A stretch of DNA of 64,000 nucleotides from Megamerina dolium (lineage: Eukaryota > Arthropoda > Insecta > Diptera > Megamerinidae). This document shows, piece after piece, positions 23,930-36,130 of the stretch (position 1 is the stretch's first letter; each line of letters starts with the position of its first letter). A program made the translations under genes and the position numbers. The stretch spans positions 104,762,417-104,826,416 of the forward strand of contig OY978525.1 of NCBI GenBank assembly GCA_963854835.1. The letters run 5' to 3'. Under the pieces are notes generated by a model. The model had not been told where the DNA came from. It did not search any database and saw nothing but the letters and a program-made list of their open reading frames with translations.

Positions 23930-25760
23930 CAGGTGAATGTGAAAAAATTTAAACGATCGTCTCAACATCAGCAGATTGTTGAATTCTTCGAACACAATCC
24001 AGCAGCAAACAATATGGTAGTGCGCACAGTAAAGCACCATCAAAAGCTTCATATTTACGGTGCCTTTGATGAACTTGGTTTTGGTACATTGATCGTATTC
24101 ACGAGAATACTAACTGCCGAACGTACGAGAATGGTCTCAGAACTACCCGACCTAATAAAGAAAACACAACAAATTTGGGGAAAATTTTTCTTTATTTCTC
24201 AACATAATCTCCTTTGAGCTATATACACTTTTCCCAGCGATATTCTAGAGCTTCGATACCATGTTCATAGTATGAACTGTCTAGCTCATTAAAATAGCCA
24301 TCTACTGGAGACTCCACCTCTTCATTCTTTGCAAATCTTCTACCACCAAGCAATTTTTTCAAATTTGGAAATAGAAAAAATTCCGAAGGAGCTAAGGTAC
24401 GTGCTGAAGCAATTCGAGCTTTAACCCATTGATTTTGGCCATCGCAATAGCGGATGTGTGAACTGGTGCATTATCTTAATGAAACAACACTTTCTTTTTC
24501 GCCTAATGCGGCCTTTTTTCTTTAATTTCATCACTTAAACGCTGCAACAAATTAGCATAATACTCGCCGTTGATTGTTTTTCCTTTTTGAAGATAATCAA
24601 TAAAAATTATGCCACATGCATTCCAAAAAACAGACGCCATAACTTTGCCTGCAGATGGAACTGTCTTCGCTTTCTTTTGACACGATTCTCCCCTTGCAGT
24701 CCACTGTTTTGATTGCTCCTTTGTCTCAGGTGTGAAGTGGTGGATCCATGTGTCATCCGTAGTTACGAATCGACCCAAAAACTCGGCTTAATTACTGTGA
24801 AACATCGCCAAACACTGTATAGAAACATCTTCACGACGTTGTTTTTTTTTCTACTGTGAGCAAACGCGGAACCCATCTTGCACACAGCTTTTTCATCTCC
24901 AAATTTTCGTCAATATACGATGTATAGCACTTTTTGAAATACCTGTAATTTCACCTTGCTCACGCACCTTCAGTAGGCGATCTTCCAATACCATTTTGTG
25001 GATTTTTTAACCGTTTCTGGCGTGGCCACCTCAATCGGTCGACCACTACGGTGTTCGTCTTGGCAGCTCGTACGACCTCGTGTATGCTCTGCCACCCAAT
25101 ATTTTATGGTCGTAAACGAAGGAGCAGACTCTCCCAGAATAGAATCTAGTTCGGCTTTAATATTCGTTGGACTGAGACGTTTCAAATGAAAGTATTAAAT
25201 TACATAACTGTGACCAATTTTTTCCATGTTTACAAATTCACTGAGGTCGTTAACTTTTAATGGCTCCAAAAACAATACTAAACAACGTGGCTCCTTGAAA
25301 CTCAAAACATCGGTGTTATAAGGTTGCCAATTTTCACCAAAGTAATTTTTTTTTTCAAACTACTGCCGCCATCTATATGCCAGGTCGGTTAGTTCTTGGA
25401 CCGCCCTCGTATGTGCTATTTGTATCTATTTGTGCTATTAACTGTCGCAAATAAGATATACGGCAGAGGAAACCGCGATTTCCTTCTGTTGGAAGGCAAT
25501 GATGCAAAACACAAAAATCGTATGTGCACTGCATAGTATGAGCGACATGATATGCATTAAATGATTTGACCGCCGTCAGGCTGCAATAAAAATGAAAATG
25601 TTTAGGCTCCGAGGAAAAACATTCAGAAAGTAGAGCCTATCGACGCTTTCATTCTATGCCACTTTTCCACCAGAATACGCAAAAAATTTGAGCCAAATTT
25701 AATCCAGCCGTTACGCCCGAGTTATAGAGAATCAAGAAGAGTGGATAAAACGGAGTGATG
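23930..25760 (+). pseudogene. Tc1-like transposase remnant, split by a mariner
   Basis: The first part (23930-24123) reads RTVKHHQKLHIYGAFDELG, then FGTLIVFTRILTAER. This is the Tc1-family segment that precedes the second catalytic Asp (compare WGAFS...G...LNAERY). The mariner at 24124-25411 then interrupts. The frame resumes at 25412 as MCYLYLFVLLTVANKIYGRG, then NRDFLLLEGNDAKHKNRMCT and a stop near 25531. LLEGNDAKH corresponds to LQQDNDPKH, so the catalytic Asp is Gly. Further decayed sequence runs to about 25760 (EEKHSES, KFNPAVTPEL). The two halves join in frame when the mariner and one TA are removed. It is DD34E-type by motif wording; the Glu region is not preserved. No terminal repeats were recognised. 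Confidence 0.72.
24124..25411 (-). pseudogene. near full-length mariner (TACGAGGG-type TIR), 1288 bp, inactive
   Basis: The termini are TACGAGAATGGTCTCAGAAC on the left and, read inward on the right, TACGAGGGCGGTCCAAGAAC. The transposase runs from ATG 25227 to TAA 24192 on the minus strand. Landmarks are HRYVI...YFHLKRLSPTNIKAELDS, SFTTIKYWVAEHTRGRTSCQ, DEHRSGRPIEVATPETV, FVTTDDTWIHHFTPETKEQS (first Asp present; the usual Glu after it is Asp), WNACGIIFIDYLQKGKTING, and DNAPVH preceded by a stop replacing Gln (second Asp kept). LAPSEFF has the third Asp changed to Glu. Frameshifts are near 25000 and 24790, and the ELLxHPPYSPD segment is deleted. It is the best template for the 6.2 and 14.9 kb copies. 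It is inserted at TA inside a Tc1-like gene. Confidence 0.92.
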
Positions 25761-27739
25761 TTGTTGTGCCTTAGCTAAGGGTACAATAAAGCAAGCGAAT
25801 CACGGTGCAATTATATTCAAATTGTATTGAAAATTCCATAGTTTGTCCATTTGATTTCTGAAGAGAGCCAACCAGTTATCGATCTTACGAGTTTATATTC
25901 AGAAGGCCAACGCCAAATTGACGGAGTTAAGGGTAACCCACTTACATCTAAGTTTTCAGCTTATAAAGAAGATTGCTTGCATCTTCGTTGATACAAATTT
26001 ATTTTCATTTGAATTTAATTTAATGTCGATTTCTTATGCTTAGCCATTTCGTTTTGATTTAAAAGAATAAAAAGCTAAATATTTGTATTTTTTTGCTCAT
26101 AAAGCCTTCTCCAAATGATGATGAATGTACGGCATTATGACCTAAATAATATTGTCAATTTATCATTTTTGTTTTTTTTTTTTTTTTTGTTCAAAAATAA
26201 ATTGCAAGATTTATTTACTTCTCCTTGTTTGAAGCTAAGCTATTTATATAAACATACTTATTTGTACATACGACTTTTTTCTTAGCTCTTGCCATAATTA
26301 TAAATAGGTATGCCTTATTTTTTTCCCGAGGAATTTCTTAGTTTTTAAAAAATTTTACAACGGCTTTTTTTTTTGTGTTGTTTGCCATAATTTCCAAAAT
26401 TTTTCACTTATTTATTTTCTTGTTGTTTTCTTTCTTTACAAAAGAGGTATGAGGTATGAAATGAACGTGCCACTTATATATTGTGCTACTCAATGTACTT
26501 CATCCATCCACTTCAAGTCATAATACACAAACAAACATACACACACACACAGACATACATCTTTGCTCGTACAAATCACACAAGCAACAAATGAAAAACT
26601 GACTAAAAATTTCTGATTCATGAAGCTTCTTATGATAATTTTGACAACGCAGAAGAAGGATTTTGTGTGCATGAAATTTTCGTTTTATTTTGTTTTTGGG
26701 AATGGGAATACATACATATTTTACTGCGAGAGTTTCTCCTTTTTCTCCTCGAACGATTTCGGTTCGGTTTTGCTTCGATTTACTTGCGCTAACCTCTCCA
26801 TCCTGAACGATGGTAAAGAATGACAGTTTTTCACACTTGTCTAAATTGTGGTGAGATCCTTTGAGATATTGCCATCCTGCCTGCCTGCCTGCCTTTTTTG
26901 TCTGGCCGCCTGCCTTGTTGCTATGTTTTGACTTAACTTCGAATGGCATTGTTGAGCTGCATTGTTATTTTATTTTGCTTAAATTTGATTGAGTAAGACT
27001 GAGTGCGTCTTGGGGTTGGTTTATGGATTTTTAATGCTCTGTGGTATTTGTACGTGAGCTTTTTTGTGTATGTACAAATATGTTTTCCTTGTGTGTGCGT
27101 GTGTTTGTGTGGTAAAATCATCATTTATTTTCAATGTTGTTTCTTAGCGCATGGATAAGTGTCTTCTTATACACTTATTAAACTATAATAATTGCAAATA
27201 ATGTTATTCTTTACTTTATTTTATGTTTGTGGCGCAAGAAGTATTCTTACATATATGAGAAGTGAATATTTAAAGCGATTTCGTTGAAGTTTTCTCAAGA
27301 GTACTTAAGAGGCTTGTATTTATACCGAAGATTCATATTGAGTATTAAGTTAATAAGATGCCTTATTATATGTACGTATTTTGATTTTTACCCTGTTTTT
27401 TTAGTTGAGCTTATATTTTCTTATTTTCGTCAACGTTAACAATATTACAATGAACTAATTTGGTATACACCTCCTCCCTTCCTTAATTTAATAACTTGTT
27501 TTTAACTAAAGTAGCTATATTATTCTTAAGGGTTGGCCTATTTGGCCAGTTTGGGTAACGATGTAAAAATCCAGAATTTATATTAAGGATATGAATTCAA
27601 TAAGGCGTCAGCACAAGTCTTACATACCTTCTTCTTTCCAAACGTCAATAGACTAAAAAACTGGCACACAATATGGGGTCTAATCGAGCTGTAAAAAAAA
27701 AACCATATAGGATATAGAAAATATAATCTAGTCTAGTCT
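25761..27739. other. AT-rich non-coding stretch
   Basis: No gene is supported. It contains poly-T at 26170-26189, (AC)n at 26539-26551 and a TGCC tetranucleotide run at 26877-26893. GT-rich microsatellite-like sequence lies at 27080-27112. The 26518-26949 minus frame spans these repeats and has no domain. Confidence 0.5.
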
Positions 27740-29014
27740 AGGTCTAGTAAAAAGAAATCCATTATTTTTACATTAAATTGAAGGTTTTATTTAGCATAGT
27801 CAGAATGATCCGATTTAGGTCAAATATGCACCATTTTGTTTGATAACTTGTTGCCATTTTGAAGGTAATTTCATAATGCCACTCTCATAGAAACCCTCAT
27901 CCCTATTGGCAAGTAACTGGGACATTCGATTTTCACAAGCTTCTCTTAAGGCGAATTTTTCACCAGCAAAATTATTCACCATAGGCAGGAATAAGTAGTA
28001 ATCACTTGGTGCCAGGTCCGGACTATAAGGTGGATGCATAAGAACCTCCCAATCAAGCTCGCGGAGCTACTGGCGAGTCACTATCGATGTTGTTGTCCAG
28101 ATGGAAAACAATTCCCCTCCTATTGGCCAAAGCTGGCCGCTTCTGGGCGATTGCTTCCTTCAGACGGTCCAATTGTTGACAATACAGCTCCAAATGAAGA
28201 GTTTTTCCGCAGGGGAGCTGCTCATAGTAGATGATTCCCTGCCAATCCCACAAAACACATAGCAAAACCTTCCTGACCGTCAATCCTGGCTTGGTCACCA
28301 TTTGCGCTGGCTCACCGCGATTCGACCACGACCGTTTTCACTTGACATTGTCGTAAGTGGCTCACTTTTCATCACCAGTAACCATCCGTTTCAGAAATGG
28401 ATAGATTTTGTTGCGATTCAGCTGCGATTCGCAGATGGAAATTCGGTCCATGAGGTTTTTTTTTGCATTAACTCGTGTGGCACCCATACATCGAGCTTCT
28501 TTTTGTATCCAGCCTTAATTAAATGGTTCCAAACGATTTTTTGTGCAATGTTTAGCTCCTGCGCAATAGAAACAGTGCTTACATGACGGTCAGACTCGAC
28601 GATTTCCATTATTTTATCGATATTTTCGACAAGTGGCCTTTCGGAGCGTGGTGCATCTTTGACATCAAAATTACCGGAACGGTATCGACGAAACCAAAAT
28701 TGCACGTGATTGGCTGTTACAGTATCAGAACCATAAACACTATTCATATTTTCAGCCTTCTGGCTTACGTTTTCGCCTTGATCGAAGAAAAACTGTAAAA
28801 TATGGCGTATTTTCTCTTTACTGTTGTCCATTTTTGACGCGTGCTCAAACAATACTGAGTCAAGCAATCACAAAACTGCCTGAAAAGTTTATTTAGTACA
28901 AAATCCTATCTTTCTAACGCCATCTAGCGTAACTTGATTGCACTTATACAAAGCGAGATATAGATTATTAAAGCCATCTATTAAAAAAATAATGGATTAC
29001 TTCTTACTACACCT
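27740..29014 (-). pseudogene. mariner element, mellifera-like, nearly full length but broken
   Basis: The terminal repeats are GGTCTAGTAAAAAGAAATCC on the left and, read inward on the right, GGTGTAGTAAGAAGTAATCC. The transposase starts at ATG 28831 (minus): MDNSKEKIRHILQFFFDQGE, FWFRRYRSGNFDVKDAPRSE, ESDRHVSTVSIAQELNIAQK, KKLDVWVPHELMQK. It then shifts frame near 28450. VTGDEK keeps the first Asp but the next codon is TGA instead of Trp. KVLLCVLWDWQGIIYYEQLP and RRGIVFHLDN (second Asp) follow, then a deletion removes most of ARPHTS. HPPYSPDLAPSDYY (third Asp) and the NGAYLT tail are in other frames. The 54.4-kb copy is the same family, opposite strand. Confidence 0.88.
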
Positions 29015-30960
29015 TATAATTTCATCCGACAAACCGTTGAAATCTGATTGTGCTATTGGGATTTCCCCTAGGCGTTGATTAAAAACTCTCGAATATACCC
29101 ACACTCGATGGTTGTGACTATTAACCGCCAAATAATTAAAGAACCCGATAATAATCATTACAAATTTTTATACAAAATAATACAGAATCCGTCATTTGAC
29201 GAAGACTAATAAACATCAGAGAAGCGTTCGATTGAATACAATCAACGTTCTTGCTTATATTAGTAGAAAAGTAGTATTAAGTAAAAAAAAGTAGAAAAAA
29301 GTAATGCAGCTCATTACGATAATACTTAAATAATCATCTATCTACAGAAAAACCACAAAAAAGAATTTTTTGTTTTTTGGTTTTGTTAGAAATTTCTTCC
29401 GACCAAAGGAAATGTCATAAGGCTTACATAAAAAATTTTTATTAATGATCTACTATTCAAATGAGAAGAGAAATAAAATTTTTATACATCTTATACTCAT
29501 CATTTCTAATGGACAAATTAATGCTGGAGAGTTAGTTGATGCCAAAGCTTGTCAAAGTGGTTGGTGGTTGGTAAAAATTCCAAAGTGTTATTAACTATGA
29601 AGGTAAAAACAAAATTAAAATGAATGATAACATATAAATTCGATGAAGGACATAGACAATGGATAGACAATGGACCACAGTTTTTTTTTTCTCACACTTT
29701 ACACATAGTCAAACATCATAATACTACTAGCGATTTTATTAACATCGACGCGTAGATATTATAGAATATAATATTTAGAAGCACTTGGTTTCTCTCTGTC
29801 TCATTAGATGGTTGGTTGGATGGTTATTATTAATGACTTAAAGGACAAAATGACGAAAATCAAATGTATATGCGGTGTAGGTGGTTGAATGGTTAAAGTA
29901 TGTTGCTCTTATTATCATATCGTTTACGGAAGTTACCAATGCTAATATTTAGGATGGGTATGAGCAATGGTTATGATGTTCATACTTGATACTATCGAAT
30001 AGAAGAATCTTATGGAAAAAATCCAATATTTCAACAATGGTCGAACATTTGCCACCACATTAAAATTTAACTTGTGCGATACATAGAAATACCATATATA
30101 TGGTAGTTGAAAGACAAATGATAATGGTGATACCAATAAAAGGGAATTATTAATACGACGAATGTTATGGCAAGACAAATGAGTCGTATATTTCGTATAC
30201 GAGAAATGAAATGTATATGTACGAGTATATACATAGACAAACTAATAGAAAATGATGGAATGAGTGCGAACGAATGAATGAAAATCCCAAAATGACAGTT
30301 GAAACAAAAAGCACATACAACAGGAAATTACGGTAGATGATGTGCGGAAGGGGAAGAATTAAAATTGAAAATGTACAGTTTTTTTTTTTGCCTTTTTGCT
30401 CCCTTGTTAGAAAATTGTTATCTAATGGATATTTGTCATTGGTTGACTAACTGACTATAGTACTACTTATATACTATGTGTACTATTCCCCGAGTTCAAA
30501 TATGTCACAATACTCGTAAGCATTATGATGTGCTAGTGTAAAAAAAAAACAGAAAATCATTTTATAAGCATCCATAGAAGACCATGTTAATAAATGTTGA
30601 TGTTAGTAATGATGATTAATAGATATTTATATGCTTATTTTGACATTTGACTTTTGTTTGTGTCATCTAGGTCTGTGTGTAATGAAGAGAATGAACGCAG
30701 TGTGATGATGATGAAGATGATGCAGTAGAGAATGCGTTAAGAAATATGGATATTGAAATTCTTCTTTAAATAAAAAGAAAAATATGAATAAATGAATGAG
30801 TCATGTGCATTTTTTTTTACCCATAGTTATGCTAAATTTTTTTTTATTCATATAATGGGTGTGTTAATTATCATAATGATAGTTGTTAAAAAGCAATCTT
30901 TTTTTACAAAGGATAATATATAAGTAAATTTGATACAGACGTACATATTTGACACAAACA
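29015..30960. other. AT-rich non-coding stretch
   Basis: No gene or transposon is recognised. It contains ATG-rich microsatellite sequence (30703-30723) and several poly-T/A runs. Confidence 0.5.
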
Positions 30961-31150
30961 TTTTAGAAAACTCTGACCGAAAAGACGAATACACTCCCGC
31001 AAGGGTTCTGCCATTCGGTAGGTCCCATACCATATATGTAGGTCCTTCTAATACTATCAAAAACTTAACAGGGACAACAGTACTAGATGAGAACCTCGGT
31101 CAAAGAACCCTTCGGGGCTTATAAACATCACATATTTATTTATTATTTTT
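30961..31150 (+). mobile_element. tRNA-derived SINE family, 3' part only (copy 2)
   Basis: CCCGCAAGGGTTCTGCCATTCG, CCTTCTAATACTATCAAAAAC and AACCCTTCGGGGCTTATAAAC match, base for base with scattered changes, the minus-strand SINE tail at 48.36-48.50 kb. The copy ends CACATATTTATTTATTATTTTT, an ATTT-rich tail. The head and most of the body are missing, which is the usual 5' truncation. The open frames on both strands here (30848-31124) are therefore repeat sequence, not genes. Confidence 0.65.
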
Positions 31151-31289
31151 GCATGTAGAGCACTAGAATTCTCAGCCACTTTATACTTGATATAGGGTAA
31201 TTTAAAAAGTGTCCGCGGTTTTTTGTTACGAAATTATGTTGATGCCCCATATACCGGGCAACACTAATCGGCTTGTGTCAAAAGGACGT

Positions 31290-31695
31290 GTGTTTCATCG
31301 GTAACATTTCAGGAAATTTCGATGTCAATGATGCACTAGTGGAACAAGATCTACAAGCAAGCTGCCAGGAAATAGCGGAGACACTGATCATCAACTTCGT
31401 CATAGCTTGGAAACATCCACAAGGAACAGGTTGCGCAAAGATAAAACGGTTAATTCTGATCTATACTGCTCACACCTCGACTGCTTAAAAGAAACAATCA
31501 AGGAAAAGCGACCAGATTTGGACATCAGAGAGGATTTGTCTTCCATCATAACAATGCCAGGCCGAGCACATATTTTTTATGCCTCGGAACAAATTGACGG
31601 AATTTGGTTGGGAAGTGGAATTATAAAGTTACCCAGAAAATGGCAAAAGGTCATTGATAATAATGACCAATATGTACTCGATTTAAATTGATTTT
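31290..31695 (+). pseudogene. mariner transposase remnant, mellifera-group, heavily deleted
   Basis: Plus-strand pieces include GNFDVNDALVE (about 31311-31345), a QEIAETL helix relic, TVNSDLYCSHLDCLKETIKE then KRPDLDIRE (31446-31540), and GSGIIKLPRKWQKVIDNNDQ then YVLDLN with a stop at 31691. They correspond to the DNA-binding end, the TxNSDLYxxxLxxLKxAI block and the C-terminus of the mellifera-type copies. The catalytic GDEKW and DNARPH blocks are deleted or unrecognisable. The true element ends are not defined. Confidence 0.7.
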
Positions 31696-31854
31696 CAATA
31701 AAGAAAAGTTTTATTCAAAAATGTACGTAAAAGCCGAGAATACTTTTGAAATTACCAAATATTATACTAAAAGGGTGTTCACCAAGAAGCGCTTGCTCAA
31801 GTAGGTCGCATTGACGCGACTTAGCAAATCCTTGAGACAAAAGGTCTCATTCTA

Positions 31855-32048
31855 TAGTAGTGATGTTGTAAACACTACAACCAGAACGAATGCTTTTAAT
31901 GTCGATACGATAATATCATCAACCGACTATAAAAATGTGTGCCCTAACGAGTAGTAGTGATGTTGTAAACACTACAACCAGAACGAATGCTTTTAATGTC
32001 GATACGATAATATCATCAACCGACTATAAAAATGCGTGCCCTAACGAG
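31855..32048. repeat. 97-bp tandem duplication, 96/97 identical
   Basis: The unit at 31855-31951 (TAGTAGTGATGTTGTAAACA to CCCTAACGAG) is repeated at 31952-32048 with a single T/C difference. Each unit includes a short inverted repeat, GTTGTA-aacac-TACAAC. No ORF crosses the array. Confidence 0.95.
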
Positions 32049-35000
32049 TTGCCATTAACCGCGACTCATAATGTAGTCGCCTGAGGGCCATCTGCTCTTA
32101 CTGAGGTTACTTTGACCACGTTTGACAAAACGAACAATCAACCGCCATCCCGCTGGTTGTTCATCTATTCTCAGTAAGATCTGTCTCTCCAGGCTTAAGC
32201 TTGTAACGTAATTGGAGCTACTGGCGATATTCGCTTTGTCGAATTCGTGCTGTCAAAATTCAACTACATAAGAACATATGAAATTGCGCACAACTGAGGC
32301 AAAAAGCGAATTTCGCCCTAAGATATTTCACTCAGAAGTTTGTGTGGCAAAAAAATATATTTCATGTTAAATTTTGTTTGATTATGAATTAAAATAAATT
32401 TGAGTTTCAATATTTAAAAAGAATTTTTTTAAAGATGAGAAAAGTATGAAATATGTGATCTTTTAATAGGCGAAAATACACTAAAGCTACTGTTTTACTG
32501 CCAGGGTGCTTGACACAGGAAACCCCTAAATCAGGCTATCCTACAGCACCGTGGTAACATTCTTACAAACCACAGTACGTCTGAAGCCTTTGACGTGATA
32601 AACAGATCTGTCAGACGACTCTTTTGTCAGGTTAAGCACCAGGCTCGACCAAGTGGCTCTGGTCAAACCTGCCAAACCCCCTTGCATAGTATGGACATTG
32701 GTCAGGTTTAGCTATAATAACCAATTTGTGAAGAATCAAATGAGTGAAGATAAAATAAAAACAAGCAATAATACCGAGCCCTCTTGAAATGTCAGTGAAT
32801 TGTTTGACAATAGACGAATATGTGGAATTTGGCCCTTCTCCCACAAATGGAGTTATTCGTTGCTCTCTTGTTTTGCCCTGACTGACAGAGTAATACCCAA
32901 GCTGGAAAACAAAAGGAACGTATTACATCTCTTATATCAGTTTCTTAGTTTTCAGCAAAATAACATATTTCTACCAAAAACATCTAAAATCTATCAATTA
33001 TACAGTAGTACATTCTTCAAAGAATAACATCATGATTAACGATATTGAAAGATGCGAATGTTCATTCTCGGATCATAAGAAGTTAGTTACTATCATTGTT
33101 CAAAGGGACTTAAAGAGACTGAATTTCTTTTATTTTTTCTAACATCATATAATCATATGGTAATTTTTCGAAATTCTAAAAATAATATTTTACAATATTC
33201 CACTGCAAAAAGTTGAATTATCCCCATTGAAGTCAATGAAGATTAAAAGTTGTAATTAAAAGACTATTTTTTAAAGTTACCATTAGAAATAAATTTTGCA
33301 CACAATTTAATTGAACTATACATAAATTTCGACAAGAGATTCTGTAAGTAAGCTATCCAAAAAACTAGCGCTTTATAAATGCATTTATTTTTTTCACCGA
33401 AATTGAGTATCCTCTTAACGTTCGTTTCGTTCGCTTTATTTTCGCTACTGTTTTTTTTTTATAGCATGAACAACACCTGCATCATCAGAATTTATTGCCA
33501 AAAGCATGTCGTACATAATTTTTCAAAGACACATTGAGTATATACATATATAAGTACATACAAAGTACCACCTTGCCAAATTCACACAGACACCTACAGT
33601 GGTATTACCACCTATACTGTTGTTGTTGTTGTTATTGTTATTTGTGTTGTTAGGAGCCAATAATTTAGTGTGCATTGCATTGGCATTTTTCGATTATTGG
33701 TTTTCTTTCATTTGATTGCACATTTACAATTTACCAAAACCGTTTTCTTTATATGTACGACGATAAATACTTATGGGAATGTTTAGTACACTTATATTCT
33801 GATTTCTGCGCCAAAAGCTATGCAATGATTTATTTTTTTTTCGCCTTGTTTTCATTCTTTTTTTACTATTGCATTGATTTTTTATTAGATAATTTTTTTT
33901 CTTTCCTTTAAAAAATGAAAGAAGAAGAAGAAGAAATGCATTTGGCATATGAATGCAACAGCAGCCAACAGCTGCAGTCGCATCAGCTTAGCTTGTGTGT
34001 GAGAGTTGTTGAAGTGTTTTTCTGCTTGTCACCAATATCACAAGTTTCTCACTTTTTCAAACACACACACACACACACATACACATGATATTGCTCTGCT
34101 ATTGGAATTTAAGCACTTGTTGTAATAATAGCCATGTAGAGTGGGCATGTGCATGAATTCATTTTGCCAAATGATTGCATTAGATAGTTATAATAAAAAA
34201 CATCCATTTTTATGTATGGGAATGTATAAATGTGTATTTAAATATATGTCTCTACACAATGAACAAGCAATTTGAAATTTATTTCTGAAATTCAATGCTT
34301 GCTGCCGACGTCAGATCAAACAAGCAAGCCAACCAACCAACCAACCAACCAACAAGAGAAACTAATGTTTTTCAAGTGAGGTGTAAAATGTAGAAATATT
34401 TCTATTTTCATTTATCACTTATTTGGTATCTTTTTATTTTTATTATTTTTGTAAAATGATACTTTGATGGTATGAAAGCATCTAGTACATATTGTACTAC
34501 TACTACTATGTAAATACTTGAGTACAAACAAATTTGTCTATGTAAATACAAATAAATACTAGCAAATGGTAAAATAAAATTTAATAAAAGAAATGAAATG
34601 CATATTATTTGAATATATTTTATATTCATTTTCATATTTTACATTTTTTGTCGAAATATTTTATGAAATGCAATTTTTCGCTTTGTTTTTTTTTGTTTTC
34701 CTATTAAATAGTAAAATATTTCATCATTGGAAAAATATGCAATTGTATACAATTGTATCAGTCTGATTAGAGCTATGGAATTTTATATTCATTTCATTAA
34801 TTTTTGTATATTTCAATTTTTTGCAATTTTTCATTTATACTTATGCACTCATATGAATGCTCATATGTAGAAAATATATTCACTTAGCTCACTATAATAA
34901 AATAACAAGAATTTTCATAATGTTTGTAATATGATTCTAAAATATTCAAATGAATGTAGCAGCTTCATACTCATCTCTTTGAGAAACAATAAAAATATAA

Positions 35001-35224
35001 TATTGTAAAATTGTTCTAAAAAAAAAAATAAAGTACATATTATATATTCAAAAGGGTATAAATAAAATTGCTAATGAATAAAAAGAATAAAGCATTAAAT
35101 GAATAAAATATTGATTTAAATTTTTTAGTACAATACTGAACATCTTGCTGCACTTGTTATCTTGCAGTAATTTGTATTGAAATTCCAAAATATACCACCG
35201 TAGATTAGGCACCCTCTTTCGTTG
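32049..35224. other. non-coding; GC-richer unassigned patch at 32049-32340, AT-rich beyond
   Basis: 32049-32340 and 32500-32760 have higher GC and few long runs, unlike the flanks, and may be old transposon sequence. No domain or termini are recognised. Further on there are TTG repeats (33619-33634), (AC)n at 34060-34079 and an AACC tetranucleotide run (34328-34352). Confidence 0.5.
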
Positions 35225-36130
35225 GCAACTAACATCAGGATCCGACAGGAAGCATTACTTTGGCTCTAAAATATAAAAGTAAGAATGTGTCCCAGCTTGC
35301 TGAAACAATTTATGAAGTTTACGGAGACGATGCTGTAGCTAGAAAAACAACAGCGAAGTGGTTGCTGGCTTTCGATCTGATAATTTTGATTTTAAAGATG
35401 CTCCTAGATGCGTGGACGTTACTAGGGAACTACGCATTCATCACAAAACAGTTATCAACCATTTGAAAAAAGCTGGATAAACAAAGAAGCTCGATGTTTG
35501 GATGCCACATGAATTAACAGTGAGAAATTCAATGGACCGAATTTCCATTTGCGATTTGTTGCTAAAACAGAAAGAAATCGAACTATTTCTGAAACGAATG
35601 TGCAAAATATTTCATGGATGAAGCGAGGTGAAGCTTCGCAAGCGGTGGCAAAGCCAGGATTGACACCAAAATGCTGTGTTACTGGTGAGATTGGAAGAGA
35701 ATTGTTCATTATGAGCTTCTACAACCCGGTCAAACGATTTATTCTGATCTCTACCGTCAACTATTAACGAGATTGAAGCAAGCAATTCAATTCAAACGAC
35801 AAGAATTGATTAAGAAAAAAGGTGTTGTGTTCCATCATGACAACGCCAGACCACACACATTTTTGATGACCCAGCAGAAACTGAGAGAGCTTGGCTGGGA
35901 AGTTTTATTGGATCCACCAAATAGCCAGGACCTTCCACCTTCAGATTATCATATGTTTCAGCCTCTGCAGAACTCTCTTTATGGTGTAAAATTAAATTCC
36001 GTAGATGCCTGCAAAACGCAACTGGATCAGTTGCGTTTTGCAACTCCGATAACCCAGGAGTTGTAGACATATGAAATAATGATCAAAAATACCAAAATGT
36101 TATCGATCAAAAAGGTACATATTTGGTTTA
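35225..36130 (+). pseudogene. mariner transposase remnant, mellifera-group, divergent from the other copies
   Basis: Plus-strand fragments in three frames: NVSQLAETIYEVYGDDAVAR (35284-35345), KKLDVWMPHELT with frameshifts (about 35470-35520), RGEASQAVAKPGLTPK, YELLQPGQTIYSDLYRQLL (about 35712-35768). Then come KKKGVVFHHDNARPHTFLMT (second Asp) and LRELGWEVLLDPPNSQDLPP followed by SDYHMF (third Asp) in one open frame, 35773-36066. The first-Asp block (VTGDEKW) is deleted. YGVKLNSVDACKTQLDQL is the C-terminal remnant. The protein differs from the 27.7/54.4-kb family, so it is a separate lineage within the group. Terminal repeats are not recognised. Confidence 0.82.

Noticed and set aside
30848..31124. 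Overlapping open frames, including VWDLPNGRTLAGVYSSF on the minus strand
   Set aside because: The sequence aligns with the SINE tail at 48.4 kb, so the frames are in a repeat.
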